The position numbers and the translations under genes are program-made. A model generated the notes under the pieces. The model saw only the letters and a program-made list of their open reading frames with translations. It did not search any database and had not been told where the DNA came from. Below, one piece after another: positions 7,441 through 15,392 of a stretch of DNA of 20,032 bases. This DNA is from JBGSMF01 sp964651475 (GTDB lineage: Bacteria > Chloroflexota > Anaerolineae > Fen-1058), in contig CAZYXV010000055.1 in assembly GCA_964651475.1 (NCBI GenBank), forward strand, positions 1-20,032. The letters are read 5' to 3'. Numbering within the stretch: position 1 is the first letter of the stretch; the number at the start of each line of letters is the position of its first letter.

Positions 7441-8007
7441 ATGTCTAGAATTGGTCGCATGCCAATCCCTGTACCAACAGGCGTGCACGTAAACATTGAT
7501 CGTTTACAGGATGGCAGCAACCGCAGCGTGGTGGTGGTTAAGGGCCCGCGCGGCGAGTTGTTGCGCGAGTTTCACGCGGATATTCAGATTCAATTGCAAG
7601 ACAATAGCGTCGTGGTCAGCCGCCCCAACGACGAACGCCTGGTGCGCGCCTTGCACGGCCTGACGCGCGCTCTGCTGGCGAATATGATTACGGGCGTGTC
7701 GGTGGGATTCAAAAAACAATTGCAGATTGATGGGGTGGGATACCGCGGCTCAATGGACGGCGAGACGCTGGTGTTGCACCTGGGGTTTTCGCACCCGGTT
7801 CGAGTCAAGCCGCCGGCTGGCATCAAGTTTACGGCCGACGAAAAGGCGCGTATCATCACGGTCGAAGGCAATGACCGCGAGGCGGTGGGGCAGGTGGCGG
7901 CCGATATTCGCAAGCTCCGCCCGCCAGAGCCGTACAAGGGCAAGGGGATTCGATATATTGACGAAAAGATACGCCGCAAGGCGGGCAAGGCTGGCAAAGT
8001 TGGCTAG
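7441..8007 (+). CDS. rplF: 50S ribosomal protein L6
   Basis: The 188-residue product MSRIGRMPIPVPTGVHVNI has the L6 repeats and the diagnostic PPEPYKGKGIRYIDEKIRRK (20 residues) near its end. L6 supports the factor-binding site of the 50S subunit. The frame is open from 7414, but that start falls inside the upstream hairpin; the ATG at 7441 follows GGAGG and matches the family. Confidence 0.95.
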   Translation: MSRIGRMPIPVPTGVHVNIDRLQDGSNRSVVVVKGPRGELLREFHADIQIQLQDNSVVVSRPNDERLVRALHGLTRALLANMITGVSVGFKKQLQIDGVGYRGSMDGETLVLHLGFSHPVRVKPPAGIKFTADEKARIITVEGNDREAVGQVAADIRKLRPPEPYKGKGIRYIDEKIRRKAGKAGKVG

Positions 8008-8034
8008 CGCCTTGGGCAGGATAGAGGAATCATT

Positions 8035-8403
8035 ATGAGTCAGGAAACTCCACGCGATAAAAGTCGTCAGAAGCGACATCGGCGAGTGCGCGTCCACATC
8101 ACGGGCACCACCCAACGCCCGCGCTTGAACGTGTTCCGCAGCCTGCGTCACATTTCCGCGCAGGTGATTGACGATACGCAGGGGCGCACGTTGGCCGCGG
8201 CCTCGACGAATGACCCGGAGGTGCGCGCGCAGGTGAGCGGGCTGCGCAAGACCGAACAGGCCAAAGTGGTGGGCAAGGTATTGGCCGAGCGCGCTAAAAA
8301 GGCCGGCGTTACCCAGGTCGTATTTGATCGGGGCGGGTACAAGTATCATGGCCGCGTCAAGGCTCTGGCCGATGCCAGCCGCGAAGGCGGGTTGGAATTC
8401 TAA
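8035..8403 (+). CDS. rplR: 50S ribosomal protein L18
   Basis: The 122-residue product has RPRLNVFRSLRHISAQVIDD, then FDRGGYKYHGRVKALADASREGGLEF at the C-terminus (the usual GGxxYHGRVKALAdaaREaGLxF ending of L18). L18 carries 5S rRNA into the central protuberance together with L5. GAGGAA precedes the ATG. Confidence 0.96.
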   Translation: MSQETPRDKSRQKRHRRVRVHITGTTQRPRLNVFRSLRHISAQVIDDTQGRTLAAASTNDPEVRAQVSGLRKTEQAKVVGKVLAERAKKAGVTQVVFDRGGYKYHGRVKALADASREGGLEF

Positions 8404-8476
8404 TTGGAAGGTGGATATCGGGAGCCGGGCGTTCGTGTGGCCGCTTCCAATGTCTGACCTCCGGCTCTAACTTCCA
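8403..8476 (+). repeat. Alternative stems in the rplR-rpsE spacer
   Basis: ATTGGAAG (8403-8410) is complementary to CTTCCAAT (8444-8451) and partly to CTTCCA (8471-8476). GAGCCGG (8422-8428) pairs with CCGGCTC (8461-8467). The first pairing would cross the second; using 8471-8476 instead nests them. The 88-nt spacer ends with AGGAG before rpsE. Confidence 0.5.
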
Positions 8477-8491
8477 GATCAGGAGCAAGGT

Positions 8492-9034
8492 ATGGCAAGA
8501 GAAGTTCGTGACCGAGAAGAGCGCGAGGAGCTGGACGAACGCGTCGTCAGTATCTCGCGTGTTGCAAAGGTAATCAAGGGTGGGCGGCGGTTTGCCTTCC
8601 GCGTCGTCGTCGTGGTGGGCGATAACAAAGGCTCGGTGGGCCTGGGCGTGGGCAAAAGCCGGACCGTGCCCGAGGCGATCCGCAAGGGCACCGAGCGCGC
8701 CAAGCGCGCGATGCGTTTTGTGAACCTGTCTGGCACGACGATCCCGCACCCCATCGAGTGCAAGCACGGCGGCGCGCTTGTTTTGCTGCGGCCGGCGTCG
8801 CCGGGCACCGGCGTGATCGCTGCGGGTGGCATGCGCGCCGTGCTGGAAGCGGCCGGCGTGCGCGATATTTTGACCAAATCCAAGGGCAGCCCGAACGTGC
8901 TCAACGTGGTGCGCGCGACGATGGAAGCTTTGGGATCTCTCAAGTCGCCGGAAGCGTTGGCCGAGGTGCGCGGCAAGCCCGTGGTAGAAACCACACCGTT
9001 CTGGAGGCGTAAAGATGTCCGCCAGTCCGTCTAA
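8492..9034 (+). CDS. rpsE: 30S ribosomal protein S5
   Basis: The 180-residue product has a charged N-terminal stretch (residues 1-18), then the S5 double-stranded RNA-binding fold with RVAKVIKGGRRFAFRVVVVV and GLGVGKSRTVPEAI, and the C-terminal fold with PASPGTGVIAAGGMRAVLEA. S5 affects decoding accuracy and mRNA unwinding. Its 3' end overlaps rpmD by 20 nt. Confidence 0.96.
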   Translation: MAREVRDREEREELDERVVSISRVAKVIKGGRRFAFRVVVVVGDNKGSVGLGVGKSRTVPEAIRKGTERAKRAMRFVNLSGTTIPHPIECKHGGALVLLRPASPGTGVIAAGGMRAVLEAAGVRDILTKSKGSPNVLNVVRATMEALGSLKSPEALAEVRGKPVVETTPFWRRKDVRQSV

Positions 9035-9254
9035 ACATTATTCGCAAGATCAAAAGGTCAGGATCACGTTGGTCAAAAGCCCGATTGGCTACTCGGAGCG
9101 GCAAAAGCGCACTGTGCGCGCCCTGGGGCTGCGCCGGATGCATCAGACCGTCGAGCACGCCGATTCGGGCGTGGTGCGCGGCATGATCGCCAAAGTGAGC
9201 CACCTGGTTCAAGTGGAAACTGTAAAGGTGGAAAGTAGCAATGAAACTGCATGA
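9015..9254 (+). CDS. rpmD: 50S ribosomal protein L30
   Basis: The L30 core starts at about residue 14 (KVRITLVKSPIGYSERQK, then RALGLRRMHQTVEH and GMIAKVSHLVQVE). At 79 residues it is longer than the common 58-62, with an N-terminal extension of about 13 residues and a short C-terminal one. The ATG at 9015 is supported by GGAGG at 9002-9006. It overlaps rpsE by 20 nt and rplO by 14 nt, suggesting coupled translation. Confidence 0.93.
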   Translation: MSASPSKHYSQDQKVRITLVKSPIGYSERQKRTVRALGLRRMHQTVEHADSGVVRGMIAKVSHLVQVETVKVESSNETA

Positions 9255-9738
9255 ATTACGTTCCCCGCAGGGGGCCAAAAAGAGCCGCAAGCGCGTTGGG
9301 CGCGGCAATGCGTCCGGGCAAGGCACGTATGCTGGCCGCGGCCGCAAGGGACAGAATGCCCGCTCCGGCGGCGGCGTGGCGCCTTACTTTGAAGGCGGCC
9401 AGTTGCCGCTTATCCGCAAGTTGCCGTTTGCCCGCGGCGTGGGCTTTGTCAATTTTCGCAAGGTCTATTACACGCCCGTCAACCTGGCGGCTTTGAACGG
9501 TTTTGAGGCTGGCGCCCAGGTTACGCCGCAGGTGTTGGCCGAAGTGGGATTGATTAAATCGGACAGCAAGCCCGTGGTCATTTTAGCCGACGGCGAGCTG
9601 GACCGCGCGCTGATCGTCAAGGCGCATCGCTTTTCAGAAGCGGCGCGCCAAAAGATCGAAGCGGCCGGCGGCCAGGTTGAACTGTTGCCGTGGGAAGAAG
9701 ATAAAACGCTTTATCGGCGGAGGCGAACAAGACAATGA
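9241..9738 (+). CDS. rplO: 50S ribosomal protein L15
   Basis: The 165-residue product starts MKLHELRSPQGAKKSRKRVG and has the glycine- and arginine-rich L15 region (GRGNASGQGTYAGRGRKGQ, then FEGGQLPLIRKLPFARG). L15 helps late 50S assembly. It is a little longer than typical (145-150), with an extra basic C-terminal tail RRRRTRQ. It overlaps secY by 4 nt. Confidence 0.95.
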   Translation: MKLHELRSPQGAKKSRKRVGRGNASGQGTYAGRGRKGQNARSGGGVAPYFEGGQLPLIRKLPFARGVGFVNFRKVYYTPVNLAALNGFEAGAQVTPQVLAEVGLIKSDSKPVVILADGELDRALIVKAHRFSEAARQKIEAAGGQVELLPWEEDKTLYRRRRTRQ

Positions 9739-11063
9739 TTCAAGCAGTCCGCAGCGCCTTTAGTTTGCCCGACGTGCGCAAGAAAATCTTGTTCACGTTG
9801 CTCATCCTGGCGATTTATCGCCTGGCGTCTCACATCCCGGTGCCGGGAGTAAATCACGAGGCCTTGAACCGCCTCTTGCAGAGCGGTACGGGGGCGGGGA
9901 ATCTGTTTACGATTTTGGATTTGTTATCGGGCGGCGCCATTGCCAACTTTAGCGTGTTGGCGATGGGGGTGTATCCCTACATCACGTCTACCATTATCTT
10001 TCAGTTGCTCATCCCGATCATTCCGCAATTGGAGGCGCTTTCCAAAGAAGGCGAGGCCGGACGCAACAAGCTCAACCAGTTCCAATACTATGCCACCATT
10101 CCGTTGGCGGCGCTGCAAGCCATTGGCCAGGCGCGCTTGTTGAGCGCGACGGCCGGCGGCGACCCGATCTTGCCCAACTTTGGCTTTTCGGGGCCGCAAC
10201 TGCTTCCGACGATTTCCATTATCGCCACCATGACCGCAGGCACCATGTTCGCCATCTGGCTGGGCGATTTGATCACGCAAGATGGCGTGGGCAACGGCTT
10301 GTCCATCATCATCTTTGGCGGGATTGTGGCGCGGCTGCCCAACAACATTCTCCAGTTAATGGCCGACCCGAGCAAGCGATGGACGGCGCTGGTGGCCTTC
10401 ATCCTGGTGATGGCGGCGACGATTGCCGTGATCGTGATTGCGCAAGAAGGCCAGCGGCGCATTCCGGTGCAATACGGCAAGCGCGTGCGCGGGCGCAAGG
10501 TGTTCGGCGGCGGCAGCACGCACATCCCGCTGCGCGTGAACACGGCCGGCATGATCCCCCTCATCTTTGCCCAGTCGCTCATGACGTTCCCGGCCATCAT
10601 TGCCCAGTTCTTTATGTATAGCGAGGGCTTTGTGGGCAGCCTGGCCAGGGGCGTCGTAGACACGTTTTCCGGGCGCGTGGATGGCGGACCGTGGTATTGG
10701 ATCATTTACTTTTTGTTCGTGGTCGGGTTTACGTACTTTTACACCGACGTCATCATCCAGCAGCAAAACCTGCCCGATACGCTGCAAAAGCAGGGCGGGT
10801 TTATCCCGGGCATCCGGCCCGGCAAAAAGACCGAAGAGTACATCAACGGCGTGATGCGCCGCATTACGCTGGTGGGCGCCTTGTTCCTGGGCCTGGTGGC
10901 GATATTGCCGTACCTGGTCCAACTCACCGGCCTGATTCCGGCCGCCGCCAGCTTTTCGATCCTGAGCACCGGCTTGTTGATTGTGGTGGGTGTGGTGATT
11001 GACACGATGCGGCAGCTCGAAGCGCAGTTGGTGATGCGGCATTACGAAGGGTTCTTGAAGTAA
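9735..11063 (+). CDS. secY: Protein translocase subunit SecY
   Basis: The 442-residue membrane protein is full length for SecY, the channel of the SecYEG translocon. Hydrophobic segments run throughout (for example about 18-32, 70-98, 215-236, 322-340, 378-400 and 405-422). Family motifs include the plug-region IFTILDLLSGGA-like stretch (residues 57-69), GGGSTHIPLRVNTAGMIPLI (258-277) and the cytosolic loop GGFIPGIRPGKKTEEYI (354-370). It starts within the rplO stop (ATGA) and is 11 nt from adk, the classic order. Confidence 0.96.
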   Translation: MIQAVRSAFSLPDVRKKILFTLLILAIYRLASHIPVPGVNHEALNRLLQSGTGAGNLFTILDLLSGGAIANFSVLAMGVYPYITSTIIFQLLIPIIPQLEALSKEGEAGRNKLNQFQYYATIPLAALQAIGQARLLSATAGGDPILPNFGFSGPQLLPTISIIATMTAGTMFAIWLGDLITQDGVGNGLSIIIFGGIVARLPNNILQLMADPSKRWTALVAFILVMAATIAVIVIAQEGQRRIPVQYGKRVRGRKVFGGGSTHIPLRVNTAGMIPLIFAQSLMTFPAIIAQFFMYSEGFVGSLARGVVDTFSGRVDGGPWYWIIYFLFVVGFTYFYTDVIIQQQNLPDTLQKQGGFIPGIRPGKKTEEYINGVMRRITLVGALFLGLVAILPYLVQLTGLIPAAASFSILSTGLLIVVGVVIDTMRQLEAQLVMRHYEGFLK

Positions 11064-11074
11064 AGGATAGAACC

Positions 11075-11722
11075 ATGGGCAAGTACATCGTCTTGCTTGG
11101 CCCGCCGGGAGCGGGCAAGGGCACGCAGGCAGACATGCTTTGCCAAGAGCTTGGCATCCCGCACGTTGCCAGCGGCGACCTGTTTCGGGATCACTTGAAG
11201 CGCCAGACCGAGTTGGGCCAACTGGCAAAGGGCTACATGGATCGCGGCGAGTTGGTGCCGGACGAGGTGACCATCGGCATGGTCAAGGAGCGGCTGGCTC
11301 AACCCGATTGCGCCGAGGGCGTCATCCTGGACGGCTTTCCGCGTACGGTGCCGCAGGCCGACGCGCTTGATCGCGTAATGGCCGAGCAAGGCAAGTCAAT
11401 CACGTGCGTGCCCTGCATCAACGTGCGCGCCGAGGCGCTTTTGGAACGGCTCACCGCGCGTTGGACGTGCCGAAATTGCCAGGCGGTGTATAATGTACTG
11501 GCCAAGCCGCCCCGCCAGGCGGGCGTGTGCGACGTGTGCGGCGGCGAGTTGTACCAGCGAGCCGACGATACGCCCGACACGCAGCGCCGCCGGATCGTGG
11601 TGTACGAGGAGCAGACGGCGCCGTTGATTGCATATTATCGCCAACGCGGTGTGCTGGCCGAGATCAATGGCGAGCAAAGCATCGAGGCGGTGCAAGAGGC
11701 GCTGTTGCAGGCGGTTCGATAG
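11075..11722 (+). CDS. adk: Adenylate kinase, zinc-lid form
   Basis: The 215-residue enzyme converts ATP plus AMP to two ADP. It shows the P-loop GPPGAGKGT (residues 9-17), the AMP-site DGFPRT (86-91) and a long-type LID domain with four cysteines (C132, C135, C152, C155) that in the family bind structural zinc. The secY-adk-map order is usual. The 25-nt gap to map holds only a weak ribosome site. Confidence 0.97.
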   Translation: MGKYIVLLGPPGAGKGTQADMLCQELGIPHVASGDLFRDHLKRQTELGQLAKGYMDRGELVPDEVTIGMVKERLAQPDCAEGVILDGFPRTVPQADALDRVMAEQGKSITCVPCINVRAEALLERLTARWTCRNCQAVYNVLAKPPRQAGVCDVCGGELYQRADDTPDTQRRRIVVYEEQTAPLIAYYRQRGVLAEINGEQSIEAVQEALLQAVR

Positions 11723-11747
11723 CGAGCCGCCAGGGCGAGAACGTTTG

Positions 11748-12530
11748 ATGTCTGTTGTTGTCAAGTCCGCTCGCGAGTTAGAGTTGATGCGCCAGGCCGG
11801 CCGGATTGTGGCCGAGGCGCTGGACTTGATGCGTGATTTGGTACGGCCCGGCGTGACGACGGCTGAATTGGACGCGGCTGCCGAGGCGCTGATTCGAGAA
11901 CGCGGCGCGCTGCCGTCTTTTAAAGGTTATCACGGTTTCCCGGCGTCCATTTGCGCGTCTATTAACCAAGAGGTCGTTCACGGCATTCCCAGCCCAAAAC
12001 GGGCGCTGCATGCGGGCGATTTGGTCAGCATAGACGTGGGAACGATTTACCAGGGCTACCAGGGCGATGCGGCGATTACGCTGGCGGTGGGCCAGGTTTC
12101 GGCAGAAGCGCAGCGCCTGATGGAAACGACACAGGCGGCTTTGATGGCCGGGATCGAGGCGGCGCGCGATGGGCGGCGCTTGTGGGACATCATTCGCGCC
12201 ATCGAACACGTGGTGCGCGCGGCAGGGTGCGATGTGTTGCACGGCTACCAGGGCCACGGCATCGGGCGAGAGATGCACGAGGACCCCGGCATCCCAAACA
12301 CGCTTTCAGACGTGCGCGGGCGACCGCCCAACATTGTGCTGCGCAAAGGAATGACGTTGGCGCTGGAGCCGATGGTGGTGCTGGGCAGCGGTGTGCCGCG
12401 CGTGCTCGGCGACCAATGGACCGTCGTGACGGCGGACGGCTCGCTTTCGGCGCATTTCGAGCATACAATCGCCGTGACGAATGGTACGGCAGAGATTTTG
12501 ACCATCAGGGATCAGGTTCAGGAGGTTTAG
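11748..12530 (+). CDS. map: Methionine aminopeptidase, type I
   Basis: The 260-residue enzyme removes the initiator methionine from new proteins. All expected active-site residues are visible: H78, metal ligands D96, D107, H170, E207 and E238. Residues near the N-terminus (ARELELMRQAGRIVAE) match type Ia enzymes without an N-terminal SH3-binding zinc domain. The frame is open from 11628, inside adk; the ATG at 11748 gives the family N-terminus. The next gene starts 1 nt after the stop. Confidence 0.96.
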   Translation: MSVVVKSARELELMRQAGRIVAEALDLMRDLVRPGVTTAELDAAAEALIRERGALPSFKGYHGFPASICASINQEVVHGIPSPKRALHAGDLVSIDVGTIYQGYQGDAAITLAVGQVSAEAQRLMETTQAALMAGIEAARDGRRLWDIIRAIEHVVRAAGCDVLHGYQGHGIGREMHEDPGIPNTLSDVRGRPPNIVLRKGMTLALEPMVVLGSGVPRVLGDQWTVVTADGSLSAHFEHTIAVTNGTAEILTIRDQVQEV

Positions 12531-12531
12531 C

Positions 12532-12645
12532 GTGAAAGTTTCAGCATCGGTGCGGCGGCGGTGCCCCAAGTGCAAGATCGTCAAACGTGGGGGCACGCTG
12601 CGAGTGATTTGTGATAACCCAAAACATAAGCAACGGCAAGGTTAA
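12532..12645 (+). CDS. rpmJ: 50S ribosomal protein L36, zinc form
   Basis: This 37-residue protein begins (M)KVSASVRRRCPKCK and ends NPKHKQRQG. The zinc ligands C11, C14, C27 and H32 of the L36 C+ form are all present, and 37 residues is the usual length. The start is GTG at 12532, six nt after AGGAGG (12520-12525), which lies inside the end of map. L36 binds 23S rRNA late in assembly. No infA lies between map and this gene. Confidence 0.95.
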   Translation: MKVSASVRRRCPKCKIVKRGGTLRVICDNPKHKQRQG

Positions 12646-12657
12646 GCGGAGGGTACA

Positions 12658-13047
12658 ATGGCACGTATTGCAGGTGTTGACCTGCCCCGTAATAAACGGG
12701 TAGAAGTCGGGCTCACGTACATCTATGGAATCGGCCTGCCGACCAGCAAGGCTATCCTGGGGCGCACGGGTGTGAACCCCGATACGCGCATCAAGGATTT
12801 GTCGGAAGCCGAGGTCAGCCAGTTGCGTGAGGTCATCGAGAAAGAATATACCATCGAGGGCGACTTGCGCCGCGAAGTATCCATGAACATCAAGCGGCTC
12901 ACCGAGATCGGCTGCTATCGTGGATTGCGCCATCGCCGCAATTTGCCCGTGCATGGCCAGCGGACGCGGACGAATGCTCGCACCAAGCGCGGTCCCAAGC
13001 GAACCGTGCCAGGGCGTGGCCGGCGCCGCGGCGCGAAGAAGAAATAG
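12658..13047 (+). CDS. rpsM: 30S ribosomal protein S13
   Basis: The 129-residue product MARIAGVDLPRNKRVEVGLT is S13, with YIYGIGLPTSKAIL, RRNLPVHGQRTRTNARTKRG and a basic tail ending RRRGAKKK. S13 sits in the 30S head and contacts the P-site tRNA and the 50S subunit. GGAGGGTAC precedes the ATG. It is 12 nt after rpmJ. Confidence 0.97.
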   Translation: MARIAGVDLPRNKRVEVGLTYIYGIGLPTSKAILGRTGVNPDTRIKDLSEAEVSQLREVIEKEYTIEGDLRREVSMNIKRLTEIGCYRGLRHRRNLPVHGQRTRTNARTKRGPKRTVPGRGRRRGAKKK

Positions 13048-13056
13048 CGACGATTG

Positions 13057-13109
13057 GGGATTGCGGATGCGTGGAGTTGGATTGTATCCGGCCTCCGGTC
13101 CGCAATCCC
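13057..13109 (+). repeat. Perfect 11-bp inverted repeat in the rpsM-rpsK spacer
   Basis: GGGATTGCGGA (13057-13067) and TCCGCAATCCC (13099-13109) are exact reverse complements. The loop has a further small hairpin, GGAT-TGT-ATCC, and GGAG/CTCC pairing, giving a nested structure. It lies 34 nt before the rpsK start. No T-run follows. Confidence 0.65.
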
Positions 13110-13143
13110 AAATCCAAAACCCAGAGTTATATACGGAGGAAGA

Positions 13144-13539
13144 ATGGGGCGCAGTCAGCGCGTCAAGCGTACGACGAGAAAACAGAAGCGAACTGTTTCG
13201 CATGGGCAGGCGCATATTCACGCCACGTTCAACAACACCATCATCACCGTTACCGATATGCAGGGCAACGCCCTGACGTGGGGAAGCGCGGGCGCGGCCG
13301 GCTTTAAGGGCAGCCGCAAGAGCACGCCCTATGCCGCCCGCATGGCAGCCCAGACGGCCGCCAAGAGCGCTTTGGATATGGGCATGCAAGAAGTGGATGT
13401 CTTTGTAAAGGGGCCGGGGCCAGGCCGCGAAGCCGCCATCCGCGCCATCCAGGCGTCTGGCCTGCGGGTGAGTAAAATCACCGATATCACGCCGATCCCG
13501 CATAACGGGTGCCGTCCGCCCAAGAGGCGACGCGTATAG
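13144..13539 (+). CDS. rpsK: 30S ribosomal protein S11
   Basis: The 131-residue product (MGRSQRVKRTTRKQKRTVSH) has the S11 motifs HIHATFNNTIITVTD, GFKGSRKSTPYAAR, VKGPGPGREAAIRA and the C-terminal PHNGCRPPKRRRV. S11 forms the platform near the E site. The frame is open from 13054 through the spacer hairpin, but ATG 13144 has CGGAGGA directly upstream and gives normal length. Confidence 0.96.
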   Translation: MGRSQRVKRTTRKQKRTVSHGQAHIHATFNNTIITVTDMQGNALTWGSAGAAGFKGSRKSTPYAARMAAQTAAKSALDMGMQEVDVFVKGPGPGREAAIRAIQASGLRVSKITDITPIPHNGCRPPKRRRV

Positions 13540-13551
13540 TCAATGAGTCGG

Positions 13552-13637
13552 CCAGTCAACCAGTTAATGGGTCAGCCAGGCCACAGATTAAACGGATGAG
13601 CGGGGTCTGCTCTGGCGATAAGTAGCGGGTTGACCGG
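13552..13637 (+). repeat. Imperfect inverted repeat in the rpsK-rpsD spacer
   Basis: CCAGTCAACC (13552-13561) matches the reverse complement of GGTTGACCGG (13628-13637) at nine of ten positions. The 128-nt spacer also repeats the short words CCAGT and GTCAACC/GGTTGACC. It ends with AGGAGGA before rpsD. No gene fits in it. Confidence 0.4.
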
Positions 13638-13667
13638 ATAACCAAGTCACTAGATTCAGGAGGAAGC

Positions 13668-14309
13668 ATGGCTCGAACAATAGGGCCGGTGTGTAAACTG
13701 TGTCGCCGAGAAGGCGAAAAACTCTTTTTGAAGGGCGCACGCTGCCTGTCGCCCAAGTGTGCGATTGAAAAGCGCGCTTACGCGCCCGGACAGCACGGCG
13801 CTACCAGCCAGTATCGGCGTGGGCGCGCCAGCGATTACTTGATGCAGTTGCGCGAAAAACAAAAGGCGCGCCGCATTTACGGCGTGCTCGAGCGCCAGTT
13901 CCGCCGCTATTTCCGCATGGCGCTGCGCAGCAAGGGCATGACGGGTTCGATGCTGTTGACGATTTTGGAGAGCCGGTTGGATAACGTGGTGTACCGCGCC
14001 GGTCTGGCCGATTCTCGCCCGCAGGCCCGCCAGTTGGTGCAACACGGTCACATTGACGTCAATGGTCACCGCGCCGACGCACCTTCGCTGTTGGTCAAGG
14101 CCGGCGACGTGTTGACCATACATCCGACCAGTCGCGCCTCCAAGTATTTCAAGAACCTGGCGAATGATATCAAAGACCGGCCAGCCGCGCCGCAGTGGTT
14201 GAGCGTGGATCCGGCTGGCCTGACGACGCGCGTAGTCAAGCTCCCCTCACGCGAAGAAATCGAATTGCCGCTCCGCGAGCAATTGATTGTGGAGTACTAC
14301 TCACGTTAA
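13668..14309 (+). CDS. rpsD: 30S ribosomal protein S4, zinc form
   Basis: The 213-residue product MARTIGPVCKLCRREGEKL has C9, C12, C26 and C31, the zinc ligands of C+ S4 proteins, then the S4 RNA-binding domain around residues 100-165 (LESRLDNVVYRAGLADSR, ARQLVQHGHIDVNG). S4 is a primary 16S-binding protein and, in some bacteria, represses its own operon. Its gene precedes rpoA as usual. Confidence 0.97.
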   Translation: MARTIGPVCKLCRREGEKLFLKGARCLSPKCAIEKRAYAPGQHGATSQYRRGRASDYLMQLREKQKARRIYGVLERQFRRYFRMALRSKGMTGSMLLTILESRLDNVVYRAGLADSRPQARQLVQHGHIDVNGHRADAPSLLVKAGDVLTIHPTSRASKYFKNLANDIKDRPAAPQWLSVDPAGLTTRVVKLPSREEIELPLREQLIVEYYSR

Positions 14310-14396
14310 GCGGGTGGTCAGGCAGGTTGTCGCCGCTGTGCGCAGATGGCGGGTAGCCTGTGGACGATCACCAGTTGACCGAATAGGAGGCGTCAT

Positions 14397-15392
14397 TTGG
14401 CCAGTCTCAGCATGGTTTTACCCAAAATTGAATGTGAGGCCACGTCCCAGAATTATGGGCGCTATATCATCGGTCCTCTGGAAAGCGGGTATGGCATCAC
14501 GTTAGGCAACTCGCTGCGGCGGGTATTGCTCAGCTCGTTGTCCGGCGCGGCGATCACCTCGATGCGCCTGACGGATGTTCATCACGAGTTTTCAGACATC
14601 CCGCACGTGAAAGAGGATATGACGCAAGTGATCTTGCAGCTCAAACAGGTGCGCCTCAAGCTGCAAGGCGACGAGCCGGTCCGCCTGCGCCTGGAAGTGC
14701 GGGGCGAGGGAACGGTGACGGCCGCCGACATTCAGTGCCCGCCCGAAGTCGAAATCATTAATCCAGACGTGTACCTGTTTACGGTGGATAATGACAAGGC
14801 CCGGCTGGAGATGGAGTTGACGGTTGAGCCGGGACGTGGGTATTTGCCGGCAGACGCGCATAGCCGTCTGCCTATCGGCGAATTGCCGGTAGATGCAGTT
14901 TTTAGCCCGGTGCGGCGCTGCAATTACTCTATAGAGCGCGCGCGCGTTGGGCAGATGACAAATTACGACAAATTGATTCTGGATATCTGGACCGATGGTT
15001 CGATGCGCCCCCAGGAGGCGCTCAGCCAGGCGGCGCGCATTTTGATGCAGCATTTCTCGTTGGTGGCCGGCGTGAGCGAAGACGTGATCTTGAAAGAGGC
15101 TCAGCAGCAGCCCGGCGCGATCCCGCACGAGGTCTACGACACGCCGATCGAACAGCTCGATTTGTCGGTGCGCGTTTTCAACTCACTCAAGCGCGCCGGC
15201 ATTACGAACGTGGGCGAGGTGCTAGAGATGCTCAAGCGCGGCGAAGAAGCCATGCTGACCATCCGCAACTTTGGGCAGAAATCGCTGGTCGAGTTGCAAG
15301 GCAAGCTGGCCGGCAAGGGCTTTTGGGATGAATCTGTGACGCTGCCGCAAGGCTTGGGCCTAGAATCAGATGAGGAAGAAGACGAGGACTAG
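14397..15392 (+). CDS. rpoA: RNA polymerase alpha subunit
   Basis: The 331-residue product has the alpha N-terminal dimer and insert domains (about 1-235; TLGNSLRRVLLSSLSGAAIT at 35-54) and the C-terminal domain (about 248-308; PIEQLDLSVRVFNSLKRAGI at 250-269), which contacts UP elements and activators, then an acidic tail ESDEEEDED. The start is TTG at 14397, six nt after AGGAGG (14385-14390); an ATG at 14412 is too far from that site. rplQ begins immediately after its stop. Confidence 0.95.
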   Translation: MASLSMVLPKIECEATSQNYGRYIIGPLESGYGITLGNSLRRVLLSSLSGAAITSMRLTDVHHEFSDIPHVKEDMTQVILQLKQVRLKLQGDEPVRLRLEVRGEGTVTAADIQCPPEVEIINPDVYLFTVDNDKARLEMELTVEPGRGYLPADAHSRLPIGELPVDAVFSPVRRCNYSIERARVGQMTNYDKLILDIWTDGSMRPQEALSQAARILMQHFSLVAGVSEDVILKEAQQQPGAIPHEVYDTPIEQLDLSVRVFNSLKRAGITNVGEVLEMLKRGEEAMLTIRNFGQKSLVELQGKLAGKGFWDESVTLPQGLGLESDEEEDED

